This document shows, in pieces, positions 6,927 to 15,126 of a stretch of 28,756 nucleotides of DNA. Source of the DNA: Candidatus Kappaea frigidicola (GTDB taxonomy: Bacteria > Omnitrophota > Gorgyraeia > JAGLLT01); the NCBI GenBank assembly GCA_030765555.1, contig JAVCCI010000046.1, positions 1 through 28,756 of the forward strand, in the 5' to 3' direction. Numbering within the stretch: the first letter of the stretch is position 1; each line of letters opens with the position of its first letter. The position numbers and the translations under genes were made by a program. The notes beneath the pieces are model-generated. The model was given only the letters and a program-made list of their open reading frames with translations. It did no database searches and was not told the origin of the DNA.

Positions 6927-8891
6927 ATGGCAAAGGCAATTGGAATTGATTTAGGTACTACTAATTCATGTGTAGCTGTAATGGAGGGTGGAGAGCCTAA
7001 AGTTATAGCAAATGCTGAGGGAGCTAGAACAACTCCCAGTATTGTTGCTTTTACAAAGGATGGGCAAAGATTAGTCGGGCAGCCTGCTAAAAGACAGGCC
7101 GTGACTAATCCTGAAAATACCATTTTTTCAATTAAACGTTTTATGGGTAGATCTCATAATGAAGTAAAAGAAGAAGAAAAATTGGTTCCTTATTCTGTTG
7201 AAGGGGGAGCCAATGAAAGTATCATTATTAAGTCAGGTGGTAAAACGTATACACCTCCTGAAATTTCAGCTATGATTTTACAAAAACTGAAAGAAACAGC
7301 TGAAAGTTATTTAGGTGAAAAAGTGACTGACGCGGTTATTACTATTCCTGCTTATTTTAACAGTTCACAGCGTCAAGCGACAGAAGATGCAGGTAAAATT
7401 GCTGGTCTTAATGTACTGCGAATTATTAATGAACCAACTGCAGCTAGTTTAGTATATGGCTTGCAAAATAAAAAGAATGAAAAGATTGCCATTTATGATT
7501 TAGGTGGTGGTACCTTTGATATTTCTATTCTTGAAGTTGAAGAGAGCGAAAAGGATCAGTGGACTATTGAGGTTAAAGCGACTAATGGCGATACTCATTT
7601 AGGTGGAGATAACTTTGATCAGAGAATAGTTGATTGGTTAGCTGATGAATTTAAGAGTGAATCAGGAATTGATTTAAGAAATGATAAAATGGCTTTGCAA
7701 AGACTAAAAGAAGCAGCTGAGAAAGCTAAATGTGAGTTGTCTTCAAATGTGAAAACAGAAATCAATTTGCCTTTTGTTACGGCTGATGCTTCTGGTCCGA
7801 AGCATTTAGTCAAAGAGATTACTAGAGCTAAGCTTGAACAATTGGTTGATGACTTGGTTCAAAGAACTGCCGGGCCGTGTAAAACAGCTCTAGCTGATGC
7901 GGGATTGAATACTAGCGACATCAGTGAAATTGTTTTGGTTGGTGGTCAGACCAGAATGCCAAAAGTTCAGGAGTTGGTGAAGGAATTATTTGGCAAAGAA
8001 CCCCATAAAGGTGTTAATCCAGATGAAGTTGTGGCTATTGGCGCAGCTATCCAGGCTGGTATCCTCTCAGGCGATAGTGATGCTAAAGACGTTCTTCTTT
8101 TAGATGTGACTCCTTTGTCGCTTGGCATTGAAACTCTTGGAGGGGTATTTACTAAATTAATTGAGAAAAATACCACAATTCCTACGAAAAAAAATCAGAT
8201 TTTCTCAACTGCTCAGGATAACCAACCTTCAGTTACTATTAGAGTATTGCAAGGTGAGAGAAGTATGGCGAATGACAATATAGAATTAGGCAGGTTTGAT
8301 TTGGTTGGAATTCCGCCAGCTCCTCGAGGTATGCCTCAGATAGATGTAACTTTTGATATTGATAGGAATGGCATTGTCCATGTAAATGCCAAAGATTTAG
8401 GTACAGGTAAAGAGCAGTCAGTAAGTATTACAGCTCCTAAGAAGCTAACTGATGAAGAAATAGAAAGAATGGTTAAAGAAGCACAAAGCCATGCTGATGA
8501 CGATAAAAAGAAAAAAGAAAGTATTGAAGTCAAAAATCAGGCTGATAATTTAGTTTATGCAACTGAAAAATCTCTAAAAGATTACGGTGATAAAATAGAT
8601 GCCAAAGAGAAAGAGAATATTCAGGCAAAATTGGATGAATTTAAAAAGCTGCTTGAAACTGAAACTGATGCAGAAAAAATAAAGACAGCTATGGAAGATT
8701 TAACCAAGGCAACGCATAAATTAGCTGAGGCTATTTATAAAGATGCTCAAGCTAAGCAACAAGAGCAACAGCAGAAGGCGCAACCTGATGGTGGTGAGAA
8801 AGATCCACAGCAAGAAACTAAAAAAGAAGATGACGTTGTTGATGCTGATTTTAAAGTTGAAGATGAAAAGAAAGGTAAGGATAAACCCTAA
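6927..8891 (+). CDS. dnaK: Chaperone DnaK (Hsp70)
   Basis: ATP-driven Hsp70 chaperone working with DnaJ and GrpE. The ATPase domain starts KAIGIDLGTTNSCVAV and contains AYFNSSQRQATEDAGKIAGL, NEPTAASLVYG, IYDLGGGTFDIS and VLVGGQTRMP. The substrate-binding domain begins near LLLDVTPLSLGIETLGG. A helical lid and a Gln/Lys-rich linker lead to the C-terminal DDVVDADF, the EEVD-like tail seen in bacterial DnaK. At 654 residues it is full length. A strong ribosome-binding site (GGAGGT) precedes the ATG. No own CIRCE is visible, so heat-shock control should come from the hrcA promoter, reading through the 269-base repeat-filled gap. Confidence 0.99.
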   Translation: MAKAIGIDLGTTNSCVAVMEGGEPKVIANAEGARTTPSIVAFTKDGQRLVGQPAKRQAVTNPENTIFSIKRFMGRSHNEVKEEEKLVPYSVEGGANESIIIKSGGKTYTPPEISAMILQKLKETAESYLGEKVTDAVITIPAYFNSSQRQATEDAGKIAGLNVLRIINEPTAASLVYGLQNKKNEKIAIYDLGGGTFDISILEVEESEKDQWTIEVKATNGDTHLGGDNFDQRIVDWLADEFKSESGIDLRNDKMALQRLKEAAEKAKCELSSNVKTEINLPFVTADASGPKHLVKEITRAKLEQLVDDLVQRTAGPCKTALADAGLNTSDISEIVLVGGQTRMPKVQELVKELFGKEPHKGVNPDEVVAIGAAIQAGILSGDSDAKDVLLLDVTPLSLGIETLGGVFTKLIEKNTTIPTKKNQIFSTAQDNQPSVTIRVLQGERSMANDNIELGRFDLVGIPPAPRGMPQIDVTFDIDRNGIVHVNAKDLGTGKEQSVSITAPKKLTDEEIERMVKEAQSHADDDKKKKESIEVKNQADNLVYATEKSLKDYGDKIDAKEKENIQAKLDEFKKLLETETDAEKIKTAMEDLTKATHKLAEAIYKDAQAKQQEQQQKAQPDGGEKDPQQETKKEDDVVDADFKVEDEKKGKDKP

Positions 8892-9023
8892 ATTCTAAAC
8901 AAATTCAAAATTCAAAGTTCAAATGTTCTAAATAAAATCTTTAAAGTTTTGGACTTTTGTCATGTGTGTTTTGATATTATTTAGTATTTAGTATTTCGTG
9001 CTTAGGGTTTTTAGGTTTTTGTT
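8892..9023. repeat. Degenerate word-like repeat tract between dnaK and dnaJ
   Basis: A 132-base gap built of drifting short words: AAATTCAAAATTCAAAGTTC, AAGTTTTGGACTTTTGTC, ATTTAGTATTTAGTATTTCG and GGGTTTTTAGGTTTTTG. No terminator, promoter or ORF stands out. It is the second such tract next to dnaK and of the same general type as 6720-6920, though with different words. The dnaJ start has no clear Shine-Dalgarno within it. Confidence 0.5.
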
Positions 9024-10184
9024 ATGGCTAAAAAAGATTATTATGATGTTTTGGGAATTACGAAAAGCTCTTCTGGGGATGAGATAAAAAAAGCTTACAA
9101 AAAATTGGCTTTCAAACATCATCCCGACAAGAATATTGGAAAAGAAAAAGAAGCTGAGGAGAAATTTAAAGAGATATCTGAAGCTTATGAAGTTTTAAGT
9201 GATTCTCAAAAGAGAGCTCGCTATGATCAATTTGGTCATGAGGGTGTAAAGTCAGATTTTGGTAGTGGTGGGTTTGGTTGGCAGAATTTTACGCATCAGG
9301 ACGATTTAGAAGATATATTTGGTAGTTTTGGCGACTTAGGTGGTATCTTTGAGAGCTTTGGTATGAATATGGGAGGATCCTCCAGGCGTCGTGGTGGCAA
9401 CGGGCCTCAAAAAGGAAGTAGCCTTCAATATGATCTTAATATTACCTTAGAAGAGGTATCAACCGGCTGTGAAAAAGAGCTTAACATCTCCCATGAAGAA
9501 ACCTGTAAGAAATGTCATGGCTCAGGAGCTAAATCTGGTTCTAAAAAGGAAAAGTGTGCAGCTTGCCATGGTACGGGTAGAATAAGCTTTGCCCAAGGAT
9601 TTTTTAATGTGGCTCGAGTTTGTGAAAGATGCCAGGGTGAAGGCGAAATTATAAAAGAGACTTGTGAAGCTTGCCGCGGAAAAGGTGTTAAAACGGCAAC
9701 TAAAAAGATAAATGTACAAGTTCCTAAAGGAGTAGAGACTGGAGTCAGACTTAGAATATCTAATGAAGGTAATGCCGGCGCAAAGGGCGGGCCTTATGGA
9801 GACCTTTATGTGCTTATTAATGTTGAGCCTCATGACATATTTAAAAGACATGGTAATGACATTGTAGTTGAGGTTCCCATAGCTTTTACTCAAGCATCCT
9901 TAGGTGCGCAGATAAGTGTACCTATTCTTGAGGGTAAAGTTAAAATGAAAGTTCCTGCGGGCACTCAATATGGTAAAGTGTTTCGTTTGAGAGGCAAAGG
10001 ATTGCCGAGCCTTAGAGGGTATGGCAGAGGTGATCAGTTAGTAGTAATTATAATAGAAGTTCCTGACAAACTTTCAAAGAAACAAAGAACCCTATTAGAA
10101 GAATTTGCGGCTGAAAGCAAAGAAGATTCAGGGCCTCTAACTAAGTCTTTTTTAGAAAAAGTTAAAAGAGCATTAGGAGGATAG
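9024..10184 (+). CDS. dnaJ: Chaperone DnaJ (Hsp40, type I)
   Basis: Stimulates DnaK ATPase and delivers substrates. The J domain carries HPD at residues 33-35 (FKHHPDKN). A Gly/Phe-rich region follows (GSGGFGW, GSFGDLGGIFESFGMNMGG). Four zinc-binding CxxCxGxG repeats are intact: CKKCHGSG, CAACHGTG, CERCQGEG and CEACRGKG. C-terminal substrate-binding beta domains include GDLYVLINVEPHDIFKRHG and the LRGKGLPSLRGYGRGD motif. At 386 residues it is a complete type I DnaJ. It lies 132 bases after dnaK and one base before the FmdB-like gene, so the operon probably continues. Confidence 0.98.
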   Translation: MAKKDYYDVLGITKSSSGDEIKKAYKKLAFKHHPDKNIGKEKEAEEKFKEISEAYEVLSDSQKRARYDQFGHEGVKSDFGSGGFGWQNFTHQDDLEDIFGSFGDLGGIFESFGMNMGGSSRRRGGNGPQKGSSLQYDLNITLEEVSTGCEKELNISHEETCKKCHGSGAKSGSKKEKCAACHGTGRISFAQGFFNVARVCERCQGEGEIIKETCEACRGKGVKTATKKINVQVPKGVETGVRLRISNEGNAGAKGGPYGDLYVLINVEPHDIFKRHGNDIVVEVPIAFTQASLGAQISVPILEGKVKMKVPAGTQYGKVFRLRGKGLPSLRGYGRGDQLVVIIIEVPDKLSKKQRTLLEEFAAESKEDSGPLTKSFLEKVKRALGG

Positions 10185-10185
10185 T

Positions 10186-10455
10186 ATGCCAACTTATGAA
10201 TATGAATGTAAAAAATGCGGTGATTGTTTTGAAGTATTTCAAAGTATGACAGCTGAACCATTAAAAAAATGTAAAAAATGTCGAGGCAGTCTTAGGCGTT
10301 TAATTGGTAGTGGAGCTGGTATCATTTTTAAGGGCTCAGGTTTTTATGCGACGGATAACAGAAAAGCTGACTATAAAGCTAAGGCTAATGCTGAGAAAAA
10401 TTCCTGCACCACTTGCAATAATTCTAAAGCATGCCCAACAAATAAAAAAAGTTAA
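10186..10455 (+). CDS. FmdB-family zinc ribbon protein
   Basis: A small protein of 89 residues beginning MPTYEYECKKCGDCFEVFQS, the standard FmdB-type start, with a zinc ribbon formed by CKKC and CKKC about 20 residues apart. GSGFYATDNR in the middle is also typical (usually GSGFYxTDY). A Cys-rich tail (CTTCNNSKACP) may bind a second metal. Named after a putative regulator of formamidase expression, these proteins are widespread and their role is mostly unknown. AGGAGG at the end of dnaJ is its ribosome-binding site, and the one-base gap implies co-transcription with the chaperone genes. Confidence 0.9.
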   Translation: MPTYEYECKKCGDCFEVFQSMTAEPLKKCKKCRGSLRRLIGSGAGIIFKGSGFYATDNRKADYKAKANAEKNSCTTCNNSKACPTNKKS

Positions 10456-10457
10456 CC

Positions 10458-10841
10458 TTGAAAAATACTAAACAAAATATTTTAAAATATTGGTCATGGC
10501 CAGTTCTCTACGCGTTGGTTATTTTTGGACTTTCATCTATACGAACACCTCACGTCTCTGAACTCAAAAATTATAATATTGATAAATTGCTGCATTTCAT
10601 TGAATACTTCGGCTTAGCCCTCGTTTTATCAAGGTCTTTTTTGAAAACTACCCTATTAAAAAAAAGTATTATTTTCTGGATTATCATTGCATTTGGTTTT
10701 ATAATTGCAATGAGTGATGAATTCTATCAGTCATTTGTGCCAGGTAGACAATCAAGTGTTTACGATTTTTTGGCTGATATTATTGGGGTAACGGTGGGAA
10801 CGTTGATTTATTTAAGAAAGGCTAAGCATGATAAAAGTTAA
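10458..10841 (+). CDS. VanZ-like membrane protein
   Basis: A 127-residue integral membrane protein with about four hydrophobic segments. The VanZ-like motifs are visible: YALVIFGLSSI in the first helix, DKLLHFIEYFGLALVLS, and SDEFYQSFVPGRQSSVYDFLADIIGV, where the E-x-x-Q-x-F-x-P-G-R-x-x-x-x-x-D string is diagnostic. VanZ gives low-level teicoplanin resistance in enterococci, but most family members have no known function. The start is TTG, two bases after the FmdB-like stop; no in-frame ATG is close, and the TTG gives the proper first helix. Its end overlaps the DUF1015 gene by 14 bases. Confidence 0.88.
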   Translation: MKNTKQNILKYWSWPVLYALVIFGLSSIRTPHVSELKNYNIDKLLHFIEYFGLALVLSRSFLKTTLLKKSIIFWIIIAFGFIIAMSDEFYQSFVPGRQSSVYDFLADIIGVTVGTLIYLRKAKHDKS

Positions 10842-12123
10842 GGGCTTTAAAGGCGTATTATATAATAAAGATAAAATCAAGGATTTTGGTCTAGTTACGG
10901 CACCACCCTATGATGTTATTTCTCCTAAGCAAAGAGACGGCTTATATAAAAAAAGTGACTATAATGTCATTCGTCTTATATTGGGTAAAATGTATAAGAG
11001 TGATAATAAAAAAAGTAACCGCTATAGTCGAGCAGCTGGTTGTATAGAGAAATGGATGGCTAAAGACGTACTTATAAGAGATAATCAACCCACTTTTTAT
11101 GTATATTTACAAGAATTTACCGAACCTCAAACAAAAAAAAGAGTTAAGCGATTAGGATTTATTGGACATTTTGTCTTGCAGGAATTTAAAAATAAAAATA
11201 TCTATCCTCATGAGTGGACTTTATCAAAACCAAAAGCCGATAGATTTGAATTGATAAAAGCTACTTCTTCTAATTATAGTCCAGTGTTTTCACTTTTCTC
11301 AGACAAGAACAATAAAGTTGATAATATTTTAAAAAAAGCATTAAAAGGCAAAGCGGACATAGAAGTAAAAGATAGTGATAATGCAATGCATGCGGTTTAT
11401 CGCATTTCTGATAAAAAATTAATAAGCTCTATACAAAAAACACTAGAAAATAAAAAGCTTTTTATAGCCGATGGACATCACAGGTATGAAACAGCCCTCA
11501 ATTATAAGAAACATATTAAACAAATGGGAAAAAAGGCCGAGGGGATATCTGCTCAGGCAACTTTAATGTATTTTACAAATCTTAATGGTAAAGGACTTAA
11601 AATATATCCAATTCATCGTTCTGTAAGAAATATATCTAAGGATGTTTTAAAGAGTCTTATCGTTAATTTAGAAAAGTATTTTAATGTAGAGCTTATTAGT
11701 GCGAAAAAGACTATGCTAAAAGAAGTGCTATCAGCTAAAACCGGAAATTATATCTTCGGAATGTACTTTGCAAATAAATTTTATATTTTAAAACTTAAAG
11801 ATAAAAAAACTGTTGTTCAAGTAGCGGCTAAAAAGAAAGCCACTAATGTAGATAAGCTTAACGTGAGTTTGCTCCACAATTTAATTATTAATAAAATTCT
11901 TAAAGCTGACTTTGAAGATGATGTGTATTATCTTAAAAATCCTGATACCGTTATTAAAGATGTTGATTTAAAGAAAAATAGAGTAGGTTTTTTCTTGGCC
12001 GCTATTACTGCGGATGAAATTGTTAAAGCAGCTCTTAATAGTGAGCGCCTTCCAAGAAAATCTACTTATTTTTATCCTAAGCTTTATAGTGGTTTAGTGA
12101 TAAATAAGATGAATAGGCCCTAG
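10828..12123 (+). CDS. DUF1015 family protein
   Basis: A 431-residue soluble protein of the DUF1015 family. Visible signatures are the N-terminal APPYDVISPKQRDGLY, then NVIRLILGK, HEWTLSKPKADRFELI and FIADGHHRYETALNY, the most conserved motif of the family. The D-G-H-H-R-Y cluster looks like an active or metal/nucleotide-binding site, but the reaction is not established from sequence. It is found in many anaerobes, often near amino-acid metabolism genes. Here it ends a string from dnaJ and FmdB through VanZ-like, with a 14-base overlap with the latter and an AAAGG ribosome-binding site. Family assignment is firm; function is unknown. Confidence 0.9.
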   Translation: MIKVKGFKGVLYNKDKIKDFGLVTAPPYDVISPKQRDGLYKKSDYNVIRLILGKMYKSDNKKSNRYSRAAGCIEKWMAKDVLIRDNQPTFYVYLQEFTEPQTKKRVKRLGFIGHFVLQEFKNKNIYPHEWTLSKPKADRFELIKATSSNYSPVFSLFSDKNNKVDNILKKALKGKADIEVKDSDNAMHAVYRISDKKLISSIQKTLENKKLFIADGHHRYETALNYKKHIKQMGKKAEGISAQATLMYFTNLNGKGLKIYPIHRSVRNISKDVLKSLIVNLEKYFNVELISAKKTMLKEVLSAKTGNYIFGMYFANKFYILKLKDKKTVVQVAAKKKATNVDKLNVSLLHNLIINKILKADFEDDVYYLKNPDTVIKDVDLKKNRVGFFLAAITADEIVKAALNSERLPRKSTYFYPKLYSGLVINKMNRP

Positions 12124-12130
12124 GCTGCTA

Positions 12131-12159
12131 TTGAAAACGGGCGTTAATTGTGATATACT
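12131..12159 (+). promoter_or_regulatory. Strong extended -10 promoter of the non-coding RNA
   Basis: TTGAAA (12131-12136), a 17-base spacer, then TATACT (12154-12159) with TGA immediately before it, an extended -10. Predicted initiation is near 12166. It sits directly after the DUF1015 stop codon and drives a region with no coding potential. Confidence 0.75.
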
Positions 12160-12165
12160 ACTCAT

Positions 12166-12304
12166 AGAGTTAAAACACGCCCGAGCCTGAAGGTACTCAG
12201 GTTCTAAAGTGCAAGATTAGGGGCTTTCCCCCATAAAAAGAGCGCACTACCTGAGATACCGACCTAGAAGATTCGCTTTTAGGATGACCCGAGCGTGTTT
12301 TTTT
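12166..12304 (+). ncRNA. Structured non-coding RNA, 6S RNA-like
   Basis: A transcript of about 135-140 bases with its own promoter and no ORF. The 5' AAAACACGC (12172-12180) pairs with the 3' GCGTGTTTT (12293-12301), and a T-run follows, so the closing stem also resembles an intrinsic terminator. Inside it is a large open region whose 3' side holds a hairpin (CCTAGAAG with CTTTTAGG, 12263-12283). A long inner arm pairs GGTA, CTCAGGT and GTGC (12192-12212) with GCAC, ACCTGAG and TACC (12244-12260), capped by GGGG-CTTT-CCCC (12220-12231). Closing stem, central bubble with a 3'-side hairpin, and long apical arm is the general plan of 6S RNA, which mimics an open promoter and binds sigma70 RNA polymerase. 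It is shorter than usual 6S (about 180 bases), and I see no diagnostic sequence, so the name is tentative. It lacks SRP RNA and RNase P motifs. Confidence 0.6.
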
Positions 12305-12329
12305 ATATAAATTAGGTTATTATTAACTC

Positions 12330-13157
12330 ATGCCAGAACTTCCCGAAGTTGAAACAATCAGACGCTTTCTTAAGAAGCATATCTTAAATAATGAAATATC
12401 TGCAGTTAGTATTAAGCTTGATAAGATTGTTCAAGAAGATAAAAAGCTGTTTATCAAGCATCTGAAGAAAACCTCAATAACAGATATTAAAAGGCAGGGT
12501 AAATACTTTATCTTTGTCCTTTCAAATGGTTATTATCTGATAATACATTTAAAGATGTCGGGGCAGATATTATATGTATCCCATGAAGCCGAGATAATTA
12601 AACATACCCACGTAATAATCTCCTTCAAAAATAACGATTTTGATTTGCGTTTTAAGGATGTAAGGCAATTCGGATATTTATTGACTTTAAAGAGCAATGA
12701 ATTACAAAAATATCTCCAAAAGCGCATTGGTCCTGATATTTTAGATGTAAAACTCTTAGAATTTAAACGGACATTAAAGAACAAGCATAGAATTATAAAA
12801 AGTTTACTTTTGGATCAAAAGCTATATGCCGGTATTGGTAATATTTATGCCAATGAAGCTTTATTTATAGCGGGTATTCATCCCGAGTCCAAATCTTCTG
12901 ATTTAAGTGATAATCAAATAAGTAAACTTTATACTGCTCTCCAGGAAGTTCTTAAGCTAGCTATAAAGCTAGGAGGTTCTTCAATTGGAGATTATATTTT
13001 GCCTGATAATTCTATCGGTTTGTTTCAAAAAAGGCACAAGATTTATCAGAAGGATGACCATGCTTGTCTGGTTTGTAAAGCAAATATTCAGCGCATAAAG
13101 CAAGGTGGCAGAAGCACCTGGTATTGTCCTAAGTGTCAAAAATTGAAAAAAACTTAA
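12330..13157 (+). CDS. mutM: Formamidopyrimidine-DNA glycosylase MutM (Fpg)
   Basis: Excises 8-oxoguanine and formamidopyrimidines from DNA and nicks the abasic site (bifunctional glycosylase/AP lyase). The invariant N-terminus MPELPEVETI supplies catalytic Pro2 and Glu3 after Met removal. A conserved lysine is in RQGKYF (residue 58), and HLKMSGQ and GIGNIYANEALF (about 168-179) are family signatures. The C-terminal zinc finger uses Cys246, Cys249, Cys266 and Cys269, with the DNA-contacting Arg261 in QGGRSTWYC. At 275 residues it is complete. It begins 25 bases after the RNA's U-run, so it either relies on read-through or on an AT-rich promoter I cannot define. Confidence 0.97.
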   Translation: MPELPEVETIRRFLKKHILNNEISAVSIKLDKIVQEDKKLFIKHLKKTSITDIKRQGKYFIFVLSNGYYLIIHLKMSGQILYVSHEAEIIKHTHVIISFKNNDFDLRFKDVRQFGYLLTLKSNELQKYLQKRIGPDILDVKLLEFKRTLKNKHRIIKSLLLDQKLYAGIGNIYANEALFIAGIHPESKSSDLSDNQISKLYTALQEVLKLAIKLGGSSIGDYILPDNSIGLFQKRHKIYQKDDHACLVCKANIQRIKQGGRSTWYCPKCQKLKKT

Positions 13158-13163
13158 TTAATT

Positions 13164-13192
13164 TTGACATAAGCGACAGGTAGTGTTACAAT
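13164..13192 (+). promoter_or_regulatory. Sigma70-type promoter for the DHS-like/SDR pair
   Basis: TTGACA (13164-13169) and TACAAT (13187-13192) are 17 bases apart, with TGT forming an extended -10. It lies just after the mutM stop; predicted start near 13199 gives a leader of about 34 bases with AAGGAG before the GTG start codon. Confidence 0.75.
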
Positions 13193-13232
13193 TTAAACTA
13201 TTAATTATAGACAAACATTTAAGGAGAGAGTT

Positions 13233-14183
13233 GTGAAGAGGAATATTGAGCCAGTAGATTTAAGCAAAATTAAGACTATATCTATTAAGAATAGGCAGCA
13301 TAAAGCGAAAGTCAAAGATTTTATGGATCCGGAGAAACTCTCTGGAGATTTCATGACTTTTTTTGAAGGCCTGCCTGATATTTTAAAAGCCAAAGATTTA
13401 AAGGAATTTGTTGATGCTGTCATTAAGGCTAAAAAGAATAATAAACCTATTATTTTTGCTTGTGGGGATGCGGTTATTAAAGTGGGTTTATCCTCTATAT
13501 TAATTAAGTTGATGAAAGAGGGTTTTATCTCATCTATTGCCATGCAGGGAGCAGGAGCTATTCATGATACAGAAGTTGCTTTAATTGGAGAAACTTCAGA
13601 AGATGTTGCTGTTTCTATTAAAGATGGTAGCTTTGGGATGGCTGAAGAGACAGGTGATTTTTTAAATGAAGCCATAATTGCTGGGGCTAAAGAAAATATG
13701 GGTATGGGTGAAGCCATCGGAAAGAAGATGATTGAAGAAAACCTGCCTTTTAAAGAATATAGCCTTTTGGCCAATGCTTATGAGCTTGATATACCTGTCA
13801 CTATTCATGTGGCTATAGGCACCGATACTATTCATATGCATCCGAAGGTAAGCGGAGAAGCTTTAGGTAAGACATCACATTTGGATTTCAGGAAGTTTGC
13901 CAGTTGTGTAAGGGAAATATCTGGTGGGGGAGTTATTATAAATATTGCCTCAGCTGTAATTTTACCCGAAGTTTTCTTAAAAGCACTTTCCATTACCAGA
14001 AATATATATGGTGTTAAAGATTTTACAGCCTGTAATTTTGATATGATTATGCATTATAGGCCGACTGAAAATGTAGTTAAAAGACCTACGCAATCAGGCG
14101 GTAAAGGATATAATATTATAGGCCACTTGGAAATTATGATTCCACTTTTTGCCAAAGCCCTTTTAGAGAAAGCAGGAAAATGA
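13233..14183 (+). CDS. Deoxyhypusine synthase-like protein (DHS-like NAD-binding fold)
   Basis: A 316-residue soluble protein starting at GTG with a strong AAGGAG six bases upstream. I recognise it as resembling the deoxyhypusine synthase superfamily: PIIFACGDAVIKVGLSSILIKLM (in part), then SIAMQGAGAIHDTEVALIG, which mirrors the 'no-go/vTTaGgieeD' region of DHS, and a central TIHVAIGTDTIHMHP with two histidines. A Gly-rich ISGGGVIINIASAVILPEVF and a late DMIMHYRPTENVVKRP follow. True deoxyhypusine synthase modifies eIF5A/aIF5A, which bacteria lack, so the substrate must differ; some bacterial homologues act on polyamines. It overlaps the next gene by four bases (ATGA). Superfamily call is moderate; the reaction is unknown. 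Confidence 0.6.
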   Translation: MKRNIEPVDLSKIKTISIKNRQHKAKVKDFMDPEKLSGDFMTFFEGLPDILKAKDLKEFVDAVIKAKKNNKPIIFACGDAVIKVGLSSILIKLMKEGFISSIAMQGAGAIHDTEVALIGETSEDVAVSIKDGSFGMAEETGDFLNEAIIAGAKENMGMGEAIGKKMIEENLPFKEYSLLANAYELDIPVTIHVAIGTDTIHMHPKVSGEALGKTSHLDFRKFASCVREISGGGVIINIASAVILPEVFLKALSITRNIYGVKDFTACNFDMIMHYRPTENVVKRPTQSGGKGYNIIGHLEIMIPLFAKALLEKAGK

Positions 14184-15082
14184 ACGTATTAATTACAGGA
14201 GCTGGATCATTCGTAGGTTATCATCTAGCTAAACGCCTTTTGGATGAAGGGCATAAAGTTCTAGGGCTTGATAGTAAGATTAATGATAACATAGAAGAGC
14301 TATCAAAAAATTCTAACTATGTTTTTAAAGAGGCTGATGTAGTTAATGAGTTAAAGGTAGCTGATTTAGATGAAAAGCCAGAGGTTGTTTATCATTTGGC
14401 TGCTATATCATCTGAAAGGCTTTGTAAGGAAAATCCGCCTTTATCGATTAGGGTTAATGTTTTAGGTGTTATCAATATGTTGGAACTTGCTAAGGAAGCA
14501 AAAAGTCTTTTCGTATTTTCTTCGAGCGCTTCTGTTTATCCGGATTCAGATAAGCCCAAAAGAGAAGAGCAGGCGACTTTTACTAATAAGTTTTACGGTA
14601 CATCTAAATTTATGGCTGAGAAATACTGTCAGCTATACAACACTTATTCTAATGTAAACTGTGTTATTTTCAGATTTTCTCGTATTTTTGGGCCTCGTAT
14701 GCTTAGAAATCCTATCTATGATTTATCTAAAGGCATAGCAACTAATCAAAAAATAAAACTTTATGAAAGCCCTGAGTCCGAGTATGATTTTATTTATGTA
14801 TTGGATGTAGTCAATGCCCTCATAATGTCACTTAAAGATAATTGGAAAAACAAAATTATTAATATCAGTAGTTCTAAGCTTATCAAGCTAAATGAGCTTT
14901 ATGAAACAATGAAACAAATAAATGGGGGAGCTCAAGAATATGAAGTTATAAGCAACAATAAGTCTATTGATGTTGTAGATAATTCTTTAGCTCAAAGCCT
15001 TCACTGGAAGCCGCAATATTCTATAGAAAAAGCCTTAACGGAGACTTTGGAATATTATAAAGCAATCAATAGGAAGGAGTAG
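14180..15082 (+). CDS. NAD-dependent epimerase/dehydratase (extended SDR)
   Basis: A 300-residue extended short-chain dehydrogenase. The Rossmann nucleotide-binding motif GAGSFVG is at residues 7-13, the NNAG-equivalent is VYHLAAISS, the catalytic Ser region is VFSSSASVY, and the YxxxK pair is Tyr139/Lys143 in FYGTSKFMAEKY. Downstream FRFSRIFGPR and EYDFIYVLDVVNAL are typical of nucleotide-sugar epimerases and dehydratases. The likely substrate is a nucleotide-sugar used for cell-surface glycan, but specificity cannot be read. The start overlaps the stop of the DHS-like gene by four bases, so the two are translationally coupled and may work on related compounds. Confidence 0.9.
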   Translation: MNVLITGAGSFVGYHLAKRLLDEGHKVLGLDSKINDNIEELSKNSNYVFKEADVVNELKVADLDEKPEVVYHLAAISSERLCKENPPLSIRVNVLGVINMLELAKEAKSLFVFSSSASVYPDSDKPKREEQATFTNKFYGTSKFMAEKYCQLYNTYSNVNCVIFRFSRIFGPRMLRNPIYDLSKGIATNQKIKLYESPESEYDFIYVLDVVNALIMSLKDNWKNKIINISSSKLIKLNELYETMKQINGGAQEYEVISNNKSIDVVDNSLAQSLHWKPQYSIEKALTETLEYYKAINRKE

Positions 15083-15098
15083 TTTTTTTATATTAGGC

Positions 15099-15126
15099 TT
15101 GACATATATTTTTTTTAGTATATAAT
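15099..15126 (+). promoter_or_regulatory. Sigma70-type promoter of the fur-feoA-feoB operon
   Basis: TTGACA (15099-15104), 16-base spacer, TATAAT (15121-15126): both hexamers are perfect. The -10 is overlapped by the palindrome at 15123-15145, so a repressor bound there would compete directly with RNA polymerase. Confidence 0.85.

Noticed and set aside
9522..9893. Minus-strand ORF of 123 codons inside dnaJ
   Set aside because: It lies entirely opposite the conserved zinc-finger and C-terminal region of dnaJ and has no family resemblance; it is a shadow frame.
12166..12304. The RNA as SRP RNA, tmRNA or RNase P RNA
   Set aside because: It lacks the SRP GGAAG...AGCAG apical motif and the tmRNA tRNA-like end with tag ORF, and it is far too short for RNase P RNA.
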